Assembly (NCBI RefSeq): GCF_001420695.1
Contig: NZ_LJJB01000010.1
Span: forward strand, 1,365,114 to 1,429,113
Source: Brevibacillus choshinensis
GTDB taxonomy: Bacteria > Bacillota > Bacilli > Brevibacillales > Brevibacillaceae
Length of the DNA stretch: 64,000 bases
Direction: 5' to 3'
This document shows positions 26,384 to 35,963 of the stretch, piece by piece. Numbering within the stretch: the first letter of the stretch is position 1; each line of letters starts with the position of its first letter. Below the pieces are notes generated by a model, which made no database searches, was not told where the DNA came from, and worked only from the letters and a program-made list of their open reading frames with translations. A program made the translations under genes and the position numbers.

Positions 26384-26474
26384 GCGACAGATCCTCCTCG
26401 TTGAGTGCTAGACACTTTTATGTCTATGTCCTGTCCCGAGGCGATAGAACGAGAGAATGAGAGAGAAGCGAGAG

Positions 26475-26506
26475 CAAAAAAAGACCCTCTGTTTTCACAG
26501 AGAGTC
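26475..26506 (-). terminator. Terminator after murA
   Basis: GACCCTCTGT (26483-26492) pairs with ACAGAGAGTC (26497-26506) with one mismatch around TTTC; seven T residues follow on the minus strand. Confidence 0.88.
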
Positions 26507-26535
26507 TCGTTTTTGCCATCTATTTGACACGTTAA

Positions 26536-27861
26536 TCATGCAAAATTAGGAGAGAAGCTTACCTTCACGGTTTCCGTCACAGCGGTTTCGCGAGTCTTGG
26601 TCTCAGGAACATAACGTTCGACGTCTGCTCCCAATGCCTGCAGCTTTTCCGTAAAGTTGACGTAGCCACGATCGATGTGATGAAGAGCAGATACTTCTGT
26701 TTCCCCATCCGACACCAGACCAGCCAATACGAGTGCAGCACCCGCACGCAAATCCGTTGCAGCGACTTTGCTTCCAGTCAGCTTGGAGCCGCCATCGACG
26801 ATCGCGCTGCGACCTTCGATTTTGATATTCGCATTCATGCGGCGGAATTCTTCCACGTGCATAAAGCGGTTTTCAAAAACGGTCTCAGTGACAATGCTGG
26901 TACCTTCTGACACGAGCAAGAGCGCCATCATCTGCGATTGCATGTCTGTCGGGAAACCAGGGTACGGCAATGTTTTCAGGTCAACGGCTTTCAGCGCACC
27001 AGTACGGCGAACGCGAATTCCATTTTCCTGCTCGTCCACTTCTACGCCCATTTCGCGCAGCTTAGCGGTCACAGATTTGAGGTGATCACAAATCGCGCCT
27101 TCCACAAAGACATCTCCTCCAGTGATTGCCGCAGCCACCATAAAGGTCCCCGCTTCAATCCGGTCTGGAATCACGCAATGTGTGCAGCCCGTCATTTTAT
27201 CTACACCTTCAATGCGAATCGAGCCTGTACCGGCACCGCGAATTTTAGCCCCCATCCGATTGAGGAAGTTTGCCAAATCTACGATCTCCGGTTCTTCTGC
27301 TGCATTTTCAATCACGGTGGTTCCATCTGCCAGAGCAGCTGCCATCATGATATTTTCCGTCGCGCCTACACTAGCGATATCGAGGTAGATTTTCGCACCT
27401 TTCAATCGACCTTCTACGCTTGCTTCAATGAATCCTTGTCCGATCTCGATTTTGGCTCCCATAGCCTCAAACCCTTTAAGGTGTTGATCGATCGGGCGAG
27501 TACCAATGGCACATCCGCCTGGAAGAGCGACTCGAGCACGTCCTTGTCTTGCCAAGAGCGGACCCATTACCAAGAAGGATGCACGCATCTTGCGGACAAG
27601 TTCGTAGGATGCTTCCACGCTGGTCAGCTGGCTAGCATTTACAGTCAGCACTTCATGATCATATGTAAGGGAGATTCCCATCGATTTCAAGAGGTCGCAT
27701 ATTGTCCTGACATCGTCGAGAGCCGGCACATCTGAGATGACGCATGTCCCTTCTTCGGCCAGGATAGATGCTGCAATAATAGGGAGTACGGCATTTTTGG
27801 CGCCGGAGACCTTCACATTCCCCGTCAATGCCTTACCACCGCGGACAATAATTTTATCCAA
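26536..27861 (-). CDS. murA: UDP-N-acetylglucosamine 1-carboxyvinyltransferase
   Basis: MurA transfers enolpyruvate from PEP to UDP-GlcNAc, the first committed step of peptidoglycan synthesis in the cytosol. The 441-residue protein has the inverted alpha/beta repeat fold; K22-N23 (SGAKNAVLP) binds substrate and the catalytic, fosfomycin-reactive Cys is C117 in [12 protein letters not shown]- and D-containing loops ([16 protein letters not shown]) are conserved. The start is TTG at 27861, six bases after GGAGGGG. It follows ywmB by 18 bases and ends at a terminator. The place next to spoIID matches B. subtilis murAA. The last 20 residues form a variable tail. Confidence 0.96.
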   Translation of the reverse strand: MDKIIVRGGKALTGNVKVSGAKNAVLPIIAASILAEEGTCVISDVPALDDVRTICDLLKSMGISLTYDHEVLTVNASQLTSVEASYELVRKMRASFLVMGPLLARQGRARVALPGGCAIGTRPIDQHLKGFEAMGAKIEIGQGFIEASVEGRLKGAKIYLDIASVGATENIMMAAALADGTTVIENAAEEPEIVDLANFLNRMGAKIRGAGTGSIRIEGVDKMTGCTHCVIPDRIEAGTFMVAAAITGGDVFVEGAICDHLKSVTAKLREMGVEVDEQENGIRVRRTGALKAVDLKTLPYPGFPTDMQSQMMALLLVSEGTSIVTETVFENRFMHVEEFRRMNANIKIEGRSAIVDGGSKLTGSKVAATDLRAGAALVLAGLVSDGETEVSALHHIDRGYVNFTEKLQALGADVERYVPETKTRETAVTETVKVSFSPNFA

Positions 27862-27879
27862 TGTGTACCCCTCCGCGTG

Positions 27880-28626
27880 CTAATATTCCACAGTGATGAT
27901 TGGTGTTCCTACGGTGATCCACGTTCCTGCAGATTCGCTGTCACGATGGGTCGCCACCTGTAGATTCATCTTTTGACCGTTTAACGAGATGAATGGTTCC
28001 CACATATGTGTATACCCAGATATGCTCACAACCGAAACATCCTGTAAACGTTCGAGCTCTGATGCATGGAGAGTCTGAAAAATCGACAAAATTTTACCCT
28101 CCTGTTGGTCAACACCCATCTTAACATTGTACATTCCGCGAATACAAGTGCTAATTTGCGGAATAAAGTCGGCTCTTTTCAAGGCTTTCGCGAACGTTTC
28201 TTGTATCTCTTCAATATATAGTAGCGATTGACGGCTTCCAGTCAACTGGAGTACTAAATATGTGTCAAAAGAACCATTTTTGGAAACCGCTGACACCTCG
28301 TAGCGTAACTGAACGCCATCTTGCTTGGTTTCGTTCTGATAGACGATCATATGATTTTTCCGCGAGAGTTCTACATGGGAAAAAGGAATCTCTAGCTGTT
28401 CAGCCCATCGTTTCGCCAACTCTTTGACTTCCTCCGGGCTCTGCATCTGTCCCATTGAGGTCCGTGCACGTACCTGAATGGTTTCCCCAATTGCTCCGGA
28501 GTCTTCCAAAACACGTAACAGCTGTGCGGCGACTGGCTTTACTTCTGTCGCTTGCGCAGGCATCCAGTAGATGGCACCCATGATCATGACAACTGCCAGC
28601 ATCAACCACCCTGACCATTTCCCCAT
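27880..28626 (-). CDS. ywmB: YwmB-family exported protein
   Basis: This 248-residue protein has a signal peptide (residues 1-26, ending AQA) and the YwmB-type domain (labelled TATA-box-binding-like in databases for its fold). There are no catalytic motifs. The ATG at 28626 follows GGGAGAGGG. It lies upstream of murA with an 18-base gap, the same order as in B. subtilis, so the two are co-transcribed. Its link to wall synthesis is inferred only from that position; the function is unknown. Confidence 0.8.
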   Translation of the reverse strand: MGKWSGWLMLAVVMIMGAIYWMPAQATEVKPVAAQLLRVLEDSGAIGETIQVRARTSMGQMQSPEEVKELAKRWAEQLEIPFSHVELSRKNHMIVYQNETKQDGVQLRYEVSAVSKNGSFDTYLVLQLTGSRQSLLYIEEIQETFAKALKRADFIPQISTCIRGMYNVKMGVDQQEGKILSIFQTLHASELERLQDVSVVSISGYTHMWEPFISLNGQKMNLQVATHRDSESAGTWITVGTPIITVEY

Positions 28627-28725
28627 ATTTATCCCTCTCCCCGTTCACATGCATCTCTTTGTACTTCCCATTTTGCACATGAAACTGGGTGGATATACCA
28701 ATAAATCTTGCGGAAGTTTGGGTTA

Positions 28726-28956
28726 TTAGGAGAACATATTCCCGAAAGTGAGAGACCAGCCCAAGTAATCAAGGAAGAAGCGGGATATCTCATACCCTAC
28801 CACGATGGACAGAAAAATTTGCAGCAGCTTGGCCTGGGCTCCGTTTGGGTTTTTCACGAACTTTTCAAAACGAAGCGACTGCAGGGCCCACCAGCTGAGA
28901 CCGATAAACACGATTGTTAAAATGATGCTCATAAAGCCGTAGACTTCTTGCGGCAC
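28726..28956 (-). CDS. DUF1146 family small membrane protein (YwzB-like)
   Basis: This protein of about 76 residues has two membrane helices (about 8-26 and 43-60) joined by a basic loop, typical of the DUF1146/YwzB family that lies between the atp/nuo region and ywmB in Bacilli. The ORF is open for 47 codons upstream, but only this end looks conserved. ATG 28962 is only two bases from GGAGG; GTG 28956, two codons later, has eight bases and is preferred. It lies about 100 bases before ywmB. The function is unknown. Confidence 0.65.
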   Translation of the reverse strand: MPQEVYGFMSIILTIVFIGLSWWALQSLRFEKFVKNPNGAQAKLLQIFLSIVVGYEISRFFLDYLGWSLTFGNMFS

Positions 28957-29099
28957 ACTCATTTCCTCCTCTGTTTTCGTTGCATACACCTGGTTCCATT
29001 TTTTCACTAGTTCAGACTGTAGTGGAGGAGAGGAAAAAGGAGAAAACGCTCCAGCTTCTTGGGTCCCCTGCTGAGGGTCATCCCTGTCCAGCTCCATGT

Positions 29100-29178
29100 A
29101 AAAAGTGAAACCGCGTCCAAAGCAGCCGAATCATGGTGAATCTCAAAGGTGGACGCTTAAGAGCGTGTTTCACTTTTT
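29100..29178. other. Nested inverted repeat in the ywzB-like leader
   Basis: AAAAAGTGAAAC (29100-29111) pairs perfectly with GTTTCACTTTTT (29167-29178). Inside, GCGTCC (29113-29118) pairs with GGACGC (29151-29156), and ACGCT (29153-29157) with AGCGT (29162-29166) as an alternative. It lies about 140 bases before the ywzB-like start. It could be a transcript end, a leader structure or a mobile remnant. Confidence 0.5.
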
Positions 29179-29369
29179 CCATTCCGCTTCAGTTAGTGCC
29201 CCAAAGATCTTCGCTTTTTTCTCCTTTTTCCTCGGCTAACCTTGATTCTCCCACCCGCCATCTCTTGGGAGCCTTCCATGGAGTTTCTATGAGAACAATA
29301 CTACATGTGACATCGTACGAACCCGGAACCTCCGCAAAATCAGGTTACTAGAAACCACAATAGCTCGCA

Positions 29370-29570
29370 GGAGAAGCAGGTTTCCAGGCGGAGCGACTCC
29401 GGAACCCACCCTAGCGGAACAACGAATTCATGGGATTCAGAAGAGGTACCTCTGTATTCGCTGGGAACCGGCTACTACTTTACCGCTTCCCCATGAATCG
29501 TTGTGGAGCGGACAGTCTATTCTCCTATGCGGGGTGTAGGCTAGAGCGCAGATCGGAAACCTGCTTCTCC
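29370..29570. repeat. 201-bp nested inverted-repeat element, unassigned
   Basis: The ends are a perfect 16-bp inverted repeat (29370-29385 with 29555-29570). An inner stem of 15 pairs with one bulge joins 29419-29434 to 29490-29504. The apex holds a 12-bp palindrome AGAGGTACCTCT (29442-29453) and a GGGAA/TTCCC hairpin (29463-29467 with 29487-29491). A local CGGAG/CTCCG hairpin lies at 29389-29401. It has no ORF and no flanking repeat that I can see. It may be a structured RNA or a MITE-like element. The rest of 29179-29690 holds a CTCCCA/TGGGAG hairpin and the nuoN terminator, nothing else recognised. Confidence 0.75.
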
Positions 29571-29620
29571 CCACAACCACAGCACATTTGTATCACCTAA
29601 TCTAATAAATTCCTATCTGT

Positions 29621-29656
29621 ATAAAAAAAGGGACAGCCCGTCAAACAGGCTATCCC
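29621..29656 (-). terminator. Terminator of the nuo operon
   Basis: GGGACAGCC (29630-29638) pairs with GGCTATCCC (29648-29656) with one mismatch; seven T residues follow on the minus strand. It lies 35 bases beyond the nuoN stop. Confidence 0.9.
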
Positions 29657-29690
29657 TCTATTGTACATGAATGGCTACTCCGTTACGAGC

Positions 29691-31217
29691 TTATTGAAAA
29701 GTCGGCGGGAGCATATTACCAAAATCAAATGACGGATTAAAATGCGCCTGGACGTAATCGGTCACCAGTCCCGGGAAAGCACCGAAGAACACGGTAGCGA
29801 CTGCCATGACGAGGACAAACGTCCAGATGCCTTTAGGCACATACATAGGAGTTTCGCTCGTCCCCGGGCGCATGTACATCTGACGAATGATCCCGAAGTA
29901 GTAGTAGTACGAAATGACACTCGTGATGATCATCACCGCTGAGAGCCAATAGTTTTCCTGTGCCAATGCCCCCATGAACAGATAGAATTTACCGAAAAAC
30001 CCTGCTGTTATCGGGATCCCTGCCAAGGAAAGCAGGAAAATGCTCATCGCGATGGCCATAATTGGCGAGCGGTGATACAAACCAGCAAAGCCTTTTAGAT
30101 CTTCTGTTCCTTGCTCGCGTGAGACGACCATAATGACGGCAAAAGCCCCAAAGCTGACGAGCAAGTAGCCAAAAAGATAGAAGATCACTTCGCTGAAAAA
30201 GAGTGTGGTCGGCGGTACGAACGGAACGAGTAAATATCCCGCTTGTGCAATCCCGGAATAGGCCATCATCCGCTTGACGTTCGTCTGCCTCAGCGCCATC
30301 GTGTTCCCGATGATCATCGATGCCGCTGCCATGATCCCAAGATACAGACTCCCCTGATCAAAGAAGAATCGACTCGTGCCATCCGTCACATTGAAGAACG
30401 AGATCATCAACAAACGGAACAGTAAGGAGAAGCCAGCCGCTTTTGAGACGACTGCAAGAAATGCCGTTACGGGAGTAGGTGCACCCTGGTAGACGTCCGG
30501 AGCCCACATGTGATTGGGAGCCGCGGATATTTTAAAGGCGAGTCCGACCGCCAGAAAGGCAAATGCGATATAGACGAGGAACTGATAGCCCGCCATGCCT
30601 GCTTCCGCCAAACGAGTGGAAATCTCGTACACATGCGTCGTTCCCGTCAAACCATAGACGTACGACATCCCGAACAACGTAATAGCCGTGGCAATACCGC
30701 CTGAAACCACGTATTTGAAAGCCGACTCGTTGGAATGGAGCGACTTTTTCCGCAACCCTACCAAGACGTAGGAAGAAAGGGACAAAAGCTCCAGCCCGAC
30801 GAACAACGTGATCAAATCAGCGGAGGACGCCATGACCATCGCTCCCAGAAGGCCTGTCAAGAGCAAGTAGTAATACTCACCTGTATGCTCGACTTCTCTC
30901 TGCTTCAAATAGGACAGAGAAATCAGCAGGACAAATGCCGTACCCGCAAGGAAAATCAGCTTGAATGCATTACCGTAGTTGTCGATGCGGATCATGTCCG
31001 TCATGTAGCTATAGGGCTTGTCGAGCGTGTTTACATTGACGAAAACAAACACGGCAGCCAGCACGACTCCGACCAACGACAGCCACCCGATCACTTGTTT
31101 GCCGAGTCTTTTTCCTGCAAACAGGTCCAGAAGCGACAACACCGTTGCAAAACCTAGGATGATAAACTCGGGCAGAAGGTAACTCCAGTTATACGAGAAG
31201 ATATCTTTAACGTCCAT
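29691..31217 (-). CDS. nuoN: NADH-quinone oxidoreductase subunit N
   Basis: NuoN is one of three antiporter-like proton-pumping subunits in the membrane arm of complex I. The 508-residue protein has about 14 membrane helices and the conserved FxxxxxxxLSSYVLVGLRK segment, with the key Glu in GLELLSLSSY (about 141) and Lys in FKISAAPNHMWAPDVYQGAP (about 230). The ATG at 31217 follows GGAGGG by seven bases, four bases beyond nuoM. It is the last gene of the operon. Confidence 0.96.
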   Translation of the reverse strand: MDVKDIFSYNWSYLLPEFIILGFATVLSLLDLFAGKRLGKQVIGWLSLVGVVLAAVFVFVNVNTLDKPYSYMTDMIRIDNYGNAFKLIFLAGTAFVLLISLSYLKQREVEHTGEYYYLLLTGLLGAMVMASSADLITLFVGLELLSLSSYVLVGLRKKSLHSNESAFKYVVSGGIATAITLFGMSYVYGLTGTTHVYEISTRLAEAGMAGYQFLVYIAFAFLAVGLAFKISAAPNHMWAPDVYQGAPTPVTAFLAVVSKAAGFSLLFRLLMISFFNVTDGTSRFFFDQGSLYLGIMAAASMIIGNTMALRQTNVKRMMAYSGIAQAGYLLVPFVPPTTLFFSEVIFYLFGYLLVSFGAFAVIMVVSREQGTEDLKGFAGLYHRSPIMAIAMSIFLLSLAGIPITAGFFGKFYLFMGALAQENYWLSAVMIITSVISYYYYFGIIRQMYMRPGTSETPMYVPKGIWTFVLVMAVATVFFGAFPGLVTDYVQAHFNPSFDFGNMLPPTFQ

Positions 31218-31221
31218 GGAT

Positions 31222-32763
31222 TTACCCTCCTATTCCCGTGACTATGGGTACGATCGTTTTCAGTGCTTGCTGCATCGGATTTCCCAGAACCGCTGGATAT
31301 ACCCCGATCAGGATAATGCAGCCCAAGAGAACCACCATTGGAATGACTTCCATCGGTTGTGCGTCTGCGAGCCCAGTAAACCGATCAGGCGTTGGTCCAA
31401 AGGTCGTGCGCAGGATCGCCCGTAGCAAGTACACCGCCGTCAGTACAATTCCCAGCGCACCTACTGCAGCGAGAACGGGCATACGTCCGAACAAGCCGAG
31501 GAAGGCAAAAAATTCACTGATAAATCCGGACATTCCCGGCAGGCCCAGAGAGGCCATCGCCCCAGCCAGCAAGATCCCGCTGACAAAAGGCATCGATTTG
31601 GCCAAGCCTCCCAGCTCGTCGAGCATCGAGGTCTGCGTCCGATCCCAAATCACGCCGATCAAGAAGAATAGCAGCGCCGAGATGAATCCGTGGGACACGA
31701 CCTGGAACATCGCTCCCTGAAAGCCGATCGTATTCATCGAGGCAAAACCGAGAAGGACGATTCCCATGTGGCTGATACTGGAGTAAGCCAGCACCATTTT
31801 CAGATCCTTTTGAACGAAAGCCAGCACCGCTCCATACAGAACGTTGATGATCCCCAGAATCGCGAGCCATGTCGAAAACTGATAGGCTTGCTCCGGAAAG
31901 AACCCGATACCCATCCGTAGCAATCCGTAAGCTCCCATTTTCAGCAAAATCCCCGAGTGAATCATCACGATTGAAGGAGGCGCCTGCACGTGTACCTTTA
32001 GCATCCACGTGTGGAAAGGAAAGACCGGCAGCTTGATTGCAAATGCAATAAACAGTGCCAGGAACAATCCAAAGCGGAACCCCGGTGTCAGTGCCCCTGC
32101 AGCCGGGTGTTCCGGCGTGGACAGAATGGTGGCAATCTGATCGATATTCAGCGTACGCATCATGATAAAGATGACGATGAAAGCCAGGAGCATGATGCCT
32201 GAACCGATTCCGTTGTACAACAGGAACTTGTTCGCAGCGTGTTCACGCTCTCCGTAGCCCCAGATGCCGATGAGGAAGTACATAGGCACCAGCGTCATTT
32301 CAAAGAAGATGAAGAACAGGAACAGGTTGTCGGCCGCAAAGACGCCAAGCATCCCAATCAGCAAGATATGAAACAGGATAAAATACTCTTTCAATCTCTT
32401 TTTGACCTGCCAAGAGGCTACTGCTGCCAGTGTACCGATAATCGCGGTCAACAGGATCAGCGGCATCGAAATCCCGTCTACACCCAGCTCATAGTTGATA
32501 TCAAACGTAAAGACCGCGCCAGTCTGCGCCAAGCCGATAGGAATGGAGATCCAGTCATGCTTTTCCATAAACTGCAGGTTAGCCGTCTCGTAATTGAAAT
32601 GTCCGAACATCCACAAGGACAGGATCAACGGGAGCAATGTTCCATATATCCCTATCTGTTTGATGGCCCCGCCTTGATGATTTGGCACGAAAGCGAGGAT
32701 CACAATCGCCAGCAGTGGGGAAAACACGAGTGACGACAAAAGGATATTAGTGACCGAATCCAA
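31222..32763 (-). CDS. nuoM: NADH-quinone oxidoreductase subunit M
   Basis: NuoM is an antiporter-like proton-translocating subunit of complex I. The protein (513 residues) has about 14 membrane helices; the conserved Glu lies in FFEMTLVPMYFLIGIWG (near 140) and Lys in FAIKLPVFPFHTWMLKVHVQAP (near 230). A GTG at 32772 overlaps the ribosome site, so TTG at 32763, seven bases from GGAGG, is the better start. Either way the start lies inside the 3' end of nuoL, indicating translational coupling. Confidence 0.95.
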   Translation of the reverse strand: MDSVTNILLSSLVFSPLLAIVILAFVPNHQGGAIKQIGIYGTLLPLILSLWMFGHFNYETANLQFMEKHDWISIPIGLAQTGAVFTFDINYELGVDGISMPLILLTAIIGTLAAVASWQVKKRLKEYFILFHILLIGMLGVFAADNLFLFFIFFEMTLVPMYFLIGIWGYGEREHAANKFLLYNGIGSGIMLLAFIVIFIMMRTLNIDQIATILSTPEHPAAGALTPGFRFGLFLALFIAFAIKLPVFPFHTWMLKVHVQAPPSIVMIHSGILLKMGAYGLLRMGIGFFPEQAYQFSTWLAILGIINVLYGAVLAFVQKDLKMVLAYSSISHMGIVLLGFASMNTIGFQGAMFQVVSHGFISALLFFLIGVIWDRTQTSMLDELGGLAKSMPFVSGILLAGAMASLGLPGMSGFISEFFAFLGLFGRMPVLAAVGALGIVLTAVYLLRAILRTTFGPTPDRFTGLADAQPMEVIPMVVLLGCIILIGVYPAVLGNPMQQALKTIVPIVTGIGG

Positions 32764-34669
32764 AGAGTCCACCTCCTCGAGCCGTCAAGCTGATAGCGAC
32801 AATCAAAAGCAGCAAGCCAAACACTACCATCGCCCCATAGGACTGCATCTGTCCGCTCTGCACTCTGGCATGCAAGGATCCGATCCCCTGCGTAATCTTT
32901 GCCGTCAGGCCTACCAACCCATCCACGATGTACTTGTCAAAGCCGTTCAGTATGATACCCAGCCATCCCAGCGGCCGGACGATCACGTAATGGTAGAACT
33001 CATCTACGTAGTACTTCCGGTAGGACAACCGATAGAGCCAAGGCAACGTCTCCGGAATCGCATCCGCGGAAATGGATTTTTTTCCGTACATCAGATAGGC
33101 AAGCACGAGACCCAGAATCGAAATGGCTAGGGCAAGTACTTGCAACCAGGTAGCCGTGTGCTCCGCTCCGTCTCCAAACAAGCTGACAATGGCGGCTCCC
33201 GTATTCGAAGCCAGCAGCCACTCTGACAGCATCGGCGCGTACGGTGTATTGACGAAGCCTGCGACGATAGCCAAAACAGCCAAAACCAAGAGTGGGCCTG
33301 TCATTACGGCTGGTGACTCATGTGCTTCATGCTTGCCGCGCGGCTTGCCGGTAAATGTCAGGAAGTATAGACGGAACATGTAGAATGCTGTAAAGAAAGC
33401 AGCTACAAGCGCGATCACCAACAGATCGTAACGATGTGCTGCGTAGACCGCACCCAGGATCGCTTCTTTCGACCAAAAACCGGCGAATGGAAAGATCCCC
33501 GCAATCGCCAAACACCCAATCAAAAACGTAAGTGCGGTGATTGGCATCTTTTTCCACAGACCCCCCATCTCAAACACATCCTGCGTATGTACGGCATGGA
33601 TGACACTACCTGCCCCCAGGAAGAGAAGTGCTTTGAAAAAGGCGTGAGTCATCAGATGGAAGGATCCGGCGACATACCCGGCTGCTCCGGCTACACCCAA
33701 GGCCATCATCATATACCCGAGCTGGCTGACGGTCGAATATGCGAGCACCCTCTTGATATCTCGCTGAGTCAAGCCAATAGAAGCAGCGAAAATCGCGGTG
33801 AAACCACCCACGTAAGCCACAACAGTCAAAGCCGTATCCGAAGCGATGAACACGGGATACGTCGCTGCTACCAGATACACCCCTGCAGCTACCATCGTTG
33901 CAGCGTGGATCAGTGCAGATACGGGCGTAGGACCTTCCATCGCATCAGGCAACCACGTATGGAGTGGGAACTGACCTGATTTCCCTATGGCTCCTATGAA
34001 AATGAGGATCGCCGCTAGCGTGATCATCCATGGTTCAAGCCTACCAAGTGCCACACTTTCAAAAATTTGCTCGTAATCAAAGCTGCCAGTCCACCAGAAC
34101 AACAGGCAAATCCCGATAAACAACCCGAGGTCGCCGACGCGTGTGACGATGAACGCTTTTTTGGCAGCAGCCTTTGCTTCCGGCTTGAAGAAGTAGTAAC
34201 CCACTAACAGGAACGAACAGACACCCACCAGCTCCCAGAAAATGTACACTTGCAGCAGATTGGGTGAAATCACGAGCCCCAGCATCGAAAAAGTAAACAA
34301 CGCGAGGTACTGATAGAAAACAGGAAAGCGTTCATCTCCATGCATATAGCCCTTGGAGTAAATCTGAACCAACAGGCTCACCAAAGTCACGATCACCAGC
34401 ATCATGGCATTGAGCTGATTGACTTCGTAGCCCATATTGATCACGATGTCTCCGACCTGGAGCCAATCGACGACGAACTTGTAGTCTGTCGCTCCCCCGT
34501 GGAATCTCTCCCAAAAGGTGAGCGCCGCTATCCCGAACGAAACTGCCGTCAGCACAATGCCGACGAGAGAAGCTCCTTCTTTCAACTGGCGACCAAACGA
34601 AACGATCACGATGAAAGCAAGAAGCGGAAACAGAGGGATGAGCCAGGCGTAGTGCAGAAGAATATCCAT
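32747..34669 (-). CDS. nuoL: NADH-quinone oxidoreductase subunit L
   Basis: NuoL is the distal antiporter-like subunit of complex I and carries the long lateral helix. The 640-residue protein has about 16 membrane helices with the conserved Glu in FWELVGVCSFLLVGYYF (near 145) and Lys in IGKSGQFPLHTWLPDAMEGPTPVSALIHAATMV-type core (near 220; shown only in part by the family). The C-terminal 100 residues hold the lateral helix and its anchor. AAGGAGG precedes the ATG at 34669. The 3' end overlaps nuoM. Confidence 0.96.
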   Translation of the reverse strand: MDILLHYAWLIPLFPLLAFIVIVSFGRQLKEGASLVGIVLTAVSFGIAALTFWERFHGGATDYKFVVDWLQVGDIVINMGYEVNQLNAMMLVIVTLVSLLVQIYSKGYMHGDERFPVFYQYLALFTFSMLGLVISPNLLQVYIFWELVGVCSFLLVGYYFFKPEAKAAAKKAFIVTRVGDLGLFIGICLLFWWTGSFDYEQIFESVALGRLEPWMITLAAILIFIGAIGKSGQFPLHTWLPDAMEGPTPVSALIHAATMVAAGVYLVAATYPVFIASDTALTVVAYVGGFTAIFAASIGLTQRDIKRVLAYSTVSQLGYMMMALGVAGAAGYVAGSFHLMTHAFFKALLFLGAGSVIHAVHTQDVFEMGGLWKKMPITALTFLIGCLAIAGIFPFAGFWSKEAILGAVYAAHRYDLLVIALVAAFFTAFYMFRLYFLTFTGKPRGKHEAHESPAVMTGPLLVLAVLAIVAGFVNTPYAPMLSEWLLASNTGAAIVSLFGDGAEHTATWLQVLALAISILGLVLAYLMYGKKSISADAIPETLPWLYRLSYRKYYVDEFYHYVIVRPLGWLGIILNGFDKYIVDGLVGLTAKITQGIGSLHARVQSGQMQSYGAMVVFGLLLLIVAISLTARGGGLFGFGH

Positions 34670-34696
34670 CTTTGTCCTCCTTATCAGGTTTCCATC

Positions 34697-35008
34697 TTAT
34701 CGTTTCATTTGATCCATCTCGTCTACATTGACCGTCGCCTTGTTTCGGTAGAAGGCGATCAATATGGCCAATCCCAGTGCTACCTCAGCTGCTGCGACCG
34801 TCATGGAAAACAGCGTGAAGATTTGCCCGGATACCGATGGGTACAAGCCGTATTTAGAGAATGCGACCAGATTAATATTCACCGCATTCAGCATGAGCTC
34901 GATTGACAGCAAAACGACGACTGCATTGCGCTTGGTCAAAGCCCCATACAAGCCGACACAAAAGAGAATCAACGCGACTAGCAGATAGGAGGTAATGCTT
35001 ACCGTCAT
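34697..35008 (-). CDS. nuoK: NADH-quinone oxidoreductase subunit K
   Basis: NuoK is a small membrane-arm subunit of complex I. The 103-residue protein has three membrane helices; the two conserved Glu residues near the proton path are in [17 protein letters not shown] and [14 protein letters not shown]. The ATG at 35008 overlaps the nuoJ stop in an ATGA, so translation is coupled. nuoL follows after 27 bases. Confidence 0.96.
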   Translation of the reverse strand: MTVSITSYLLVALILFCVGLYGALTKRNAVVVLLSIELMLNAVNINLVAFSKYGLYPSVSGQIFTLFSMTVAAAEVALGLAILIAFYRNKATVNVDEMDQMKR

Positions 35009-35514
35009 TCGTTATCCTCCTCCTTCTTTGCCATGATGATCGATCCTATCAAAGCGACCAGCAGCAATACAGATACCAGTTCAAATGGAATGACGTATTT
35101 GGTGAACACCTCTAAACCAATTTCTTGTGCATTGCTTACGTTCGAAGCCACTGGTGGTGGCGACGCTGGCCAAGGAGTGTTTTGAATTCCCCAGAACAGT
35201 AGCGCGAATACGACTACCACGAACAGTAGGATGAACCGGTTTTTCCACGTGCGGCCCGTCCCTTCATCATAAGCATCGTGTTTGGTCAGCATGATCCCGA
35301 ACAGCATCAGGATGGAGATGGCTCCTGAATAAACAAGCACCTGTGCAACACCGACGAACTCTGCCCCTACCAACACGAACAAACCGGCAATGCTGATGAA
35401 CGTAATGCCGAGCGAAATAACCATGTGTACAACACGGGTGAAGCTGATCATAAAGACGGCTCCGCCAATCGTCATCAGAGAGAGGATAAAAAAGGCTACG
35501 AATTGCCCTGTCAT
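35005..35514 (-). CDS. nuoJ: NADH-quinone oxidoreductase subunit J
   Basis: NuoJ is a membrane-arm subunit of complex I beside NuoK and NuoA. The 169-residue protein has five membrane helices; the conserved Tyr and Gly segment [20 protein letters not shown] (about 60-79) is present. The C-terminal part is acidic (KKEEDNE). The ATG at 35514 lies two bases beyond the nuoI stop with GGAG upstream. Confidence 0.94.
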   Translation of the reverse strand: MTGQFVAFFILSLMTIGGAVFMISFTRVVHMVISLGITFISIAGLFVLVGAEFVGVAQVLVYSGAISILMLFGIMLTKHDAYDEGTGRTWKNRFILLFVVVVFALLFWGIQNTPWPASPPPVASNVSNAQEIGLEVFTKYVIPFELVSVLLLVALIGSIIMAKKEEDNE

Positions 35515-35516
35515 CG

Positions 35517-35930
35517 CTAGTTCTCCTCCCTGACGTTCGTATTGTTATCGTCGAGCCATTTCAGGTTTTTGTACAATTCATCCCTGCTGTATGCAGCCAA
35601 TTCAAAGTTGTTGGTCATGACAATTGCTTCTGTCGGGCACACCTCCGTGCACAAGTCACAAAGGATACAGAGCTCAAAATTGATATCATAGGTGTCGATG
35701 ATTTTTCCCTTTTTATCCGGATCCGGGTGGGGCTTTCCTGTCAGTTGAATACACTCCGTCGGACAAATACGTGCACATTGGTTGCAAACAATGCATTTCT
35801 CCGGAACAAAGTGCTGAATGCCGCGAAAACGGGGCGGCATAGGAAACGGAACATCCGGGTAAAAATGCGTCACTTTTTTCTCGGTCAGTTTTTTAAACGT
35901 ATATCCCAGGCCTTTGGCCAGTCCTAGCAT
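35517..35930 (-). CDS. nuoI: NADH-quinone oxidoreductase subunit I
   Basis: NuoI is the 2x[4Fe-4S] ferredoxin-like subunit that carries electrons in the peripheral arm of complex I. The 137-residue protein has two complete CxxCxxCxxxCP motifs, C46/C49/C52/C56 and C88/C91/C94/C98. I use the ATG at 35930, six bases after GAGGGGTG; a GTG three codons earlier overlaps the ribosome site. It is close to the usual length of short bacterial NuoI proteins. A 116-base gap with hairpins separates it from nuoH. Confidence 0.95.
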   Translation of the reverse strand: MLGLAKGLGYTFKKLTEKKVTHFYPDVPFPMPPRFRGIQHFVPEKCIVCNQCARICPTECIQLTGKPHPDPDKKGKIIDTYDINFELCILCDLCTEVCPTEAIVMTNNFELAAYSRDELYKNLKWLDDNNTNVREEN

Positions 35931-35963
35931 GTATGTCACCCCTCAGATTTGAGAACTTCGCTG

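Noticed and set aside
29108-29120. ACCGCG next to the inverted repeat as a possible T-box core
   Set aside because: Only six bases agree; the rest of the T-box core, the specifier loop and a matching downstream tRNA synthetase or amino acid gene are absent.
29133-29351. A 72-codon plus-strand frame in the nuoN-ywzB gap
   Set aside because: No ribosome site, overlaps the inverted repeat at 29100-29178, and no recognisable sequence.
29360-29580. Target-site duplication flanking the 201-bp element
   Set aside because: The bases next to the ends (GCA on the left, CCA on the right) do not form a convincing duplication, so insertion as a transposon is not demonstrated.
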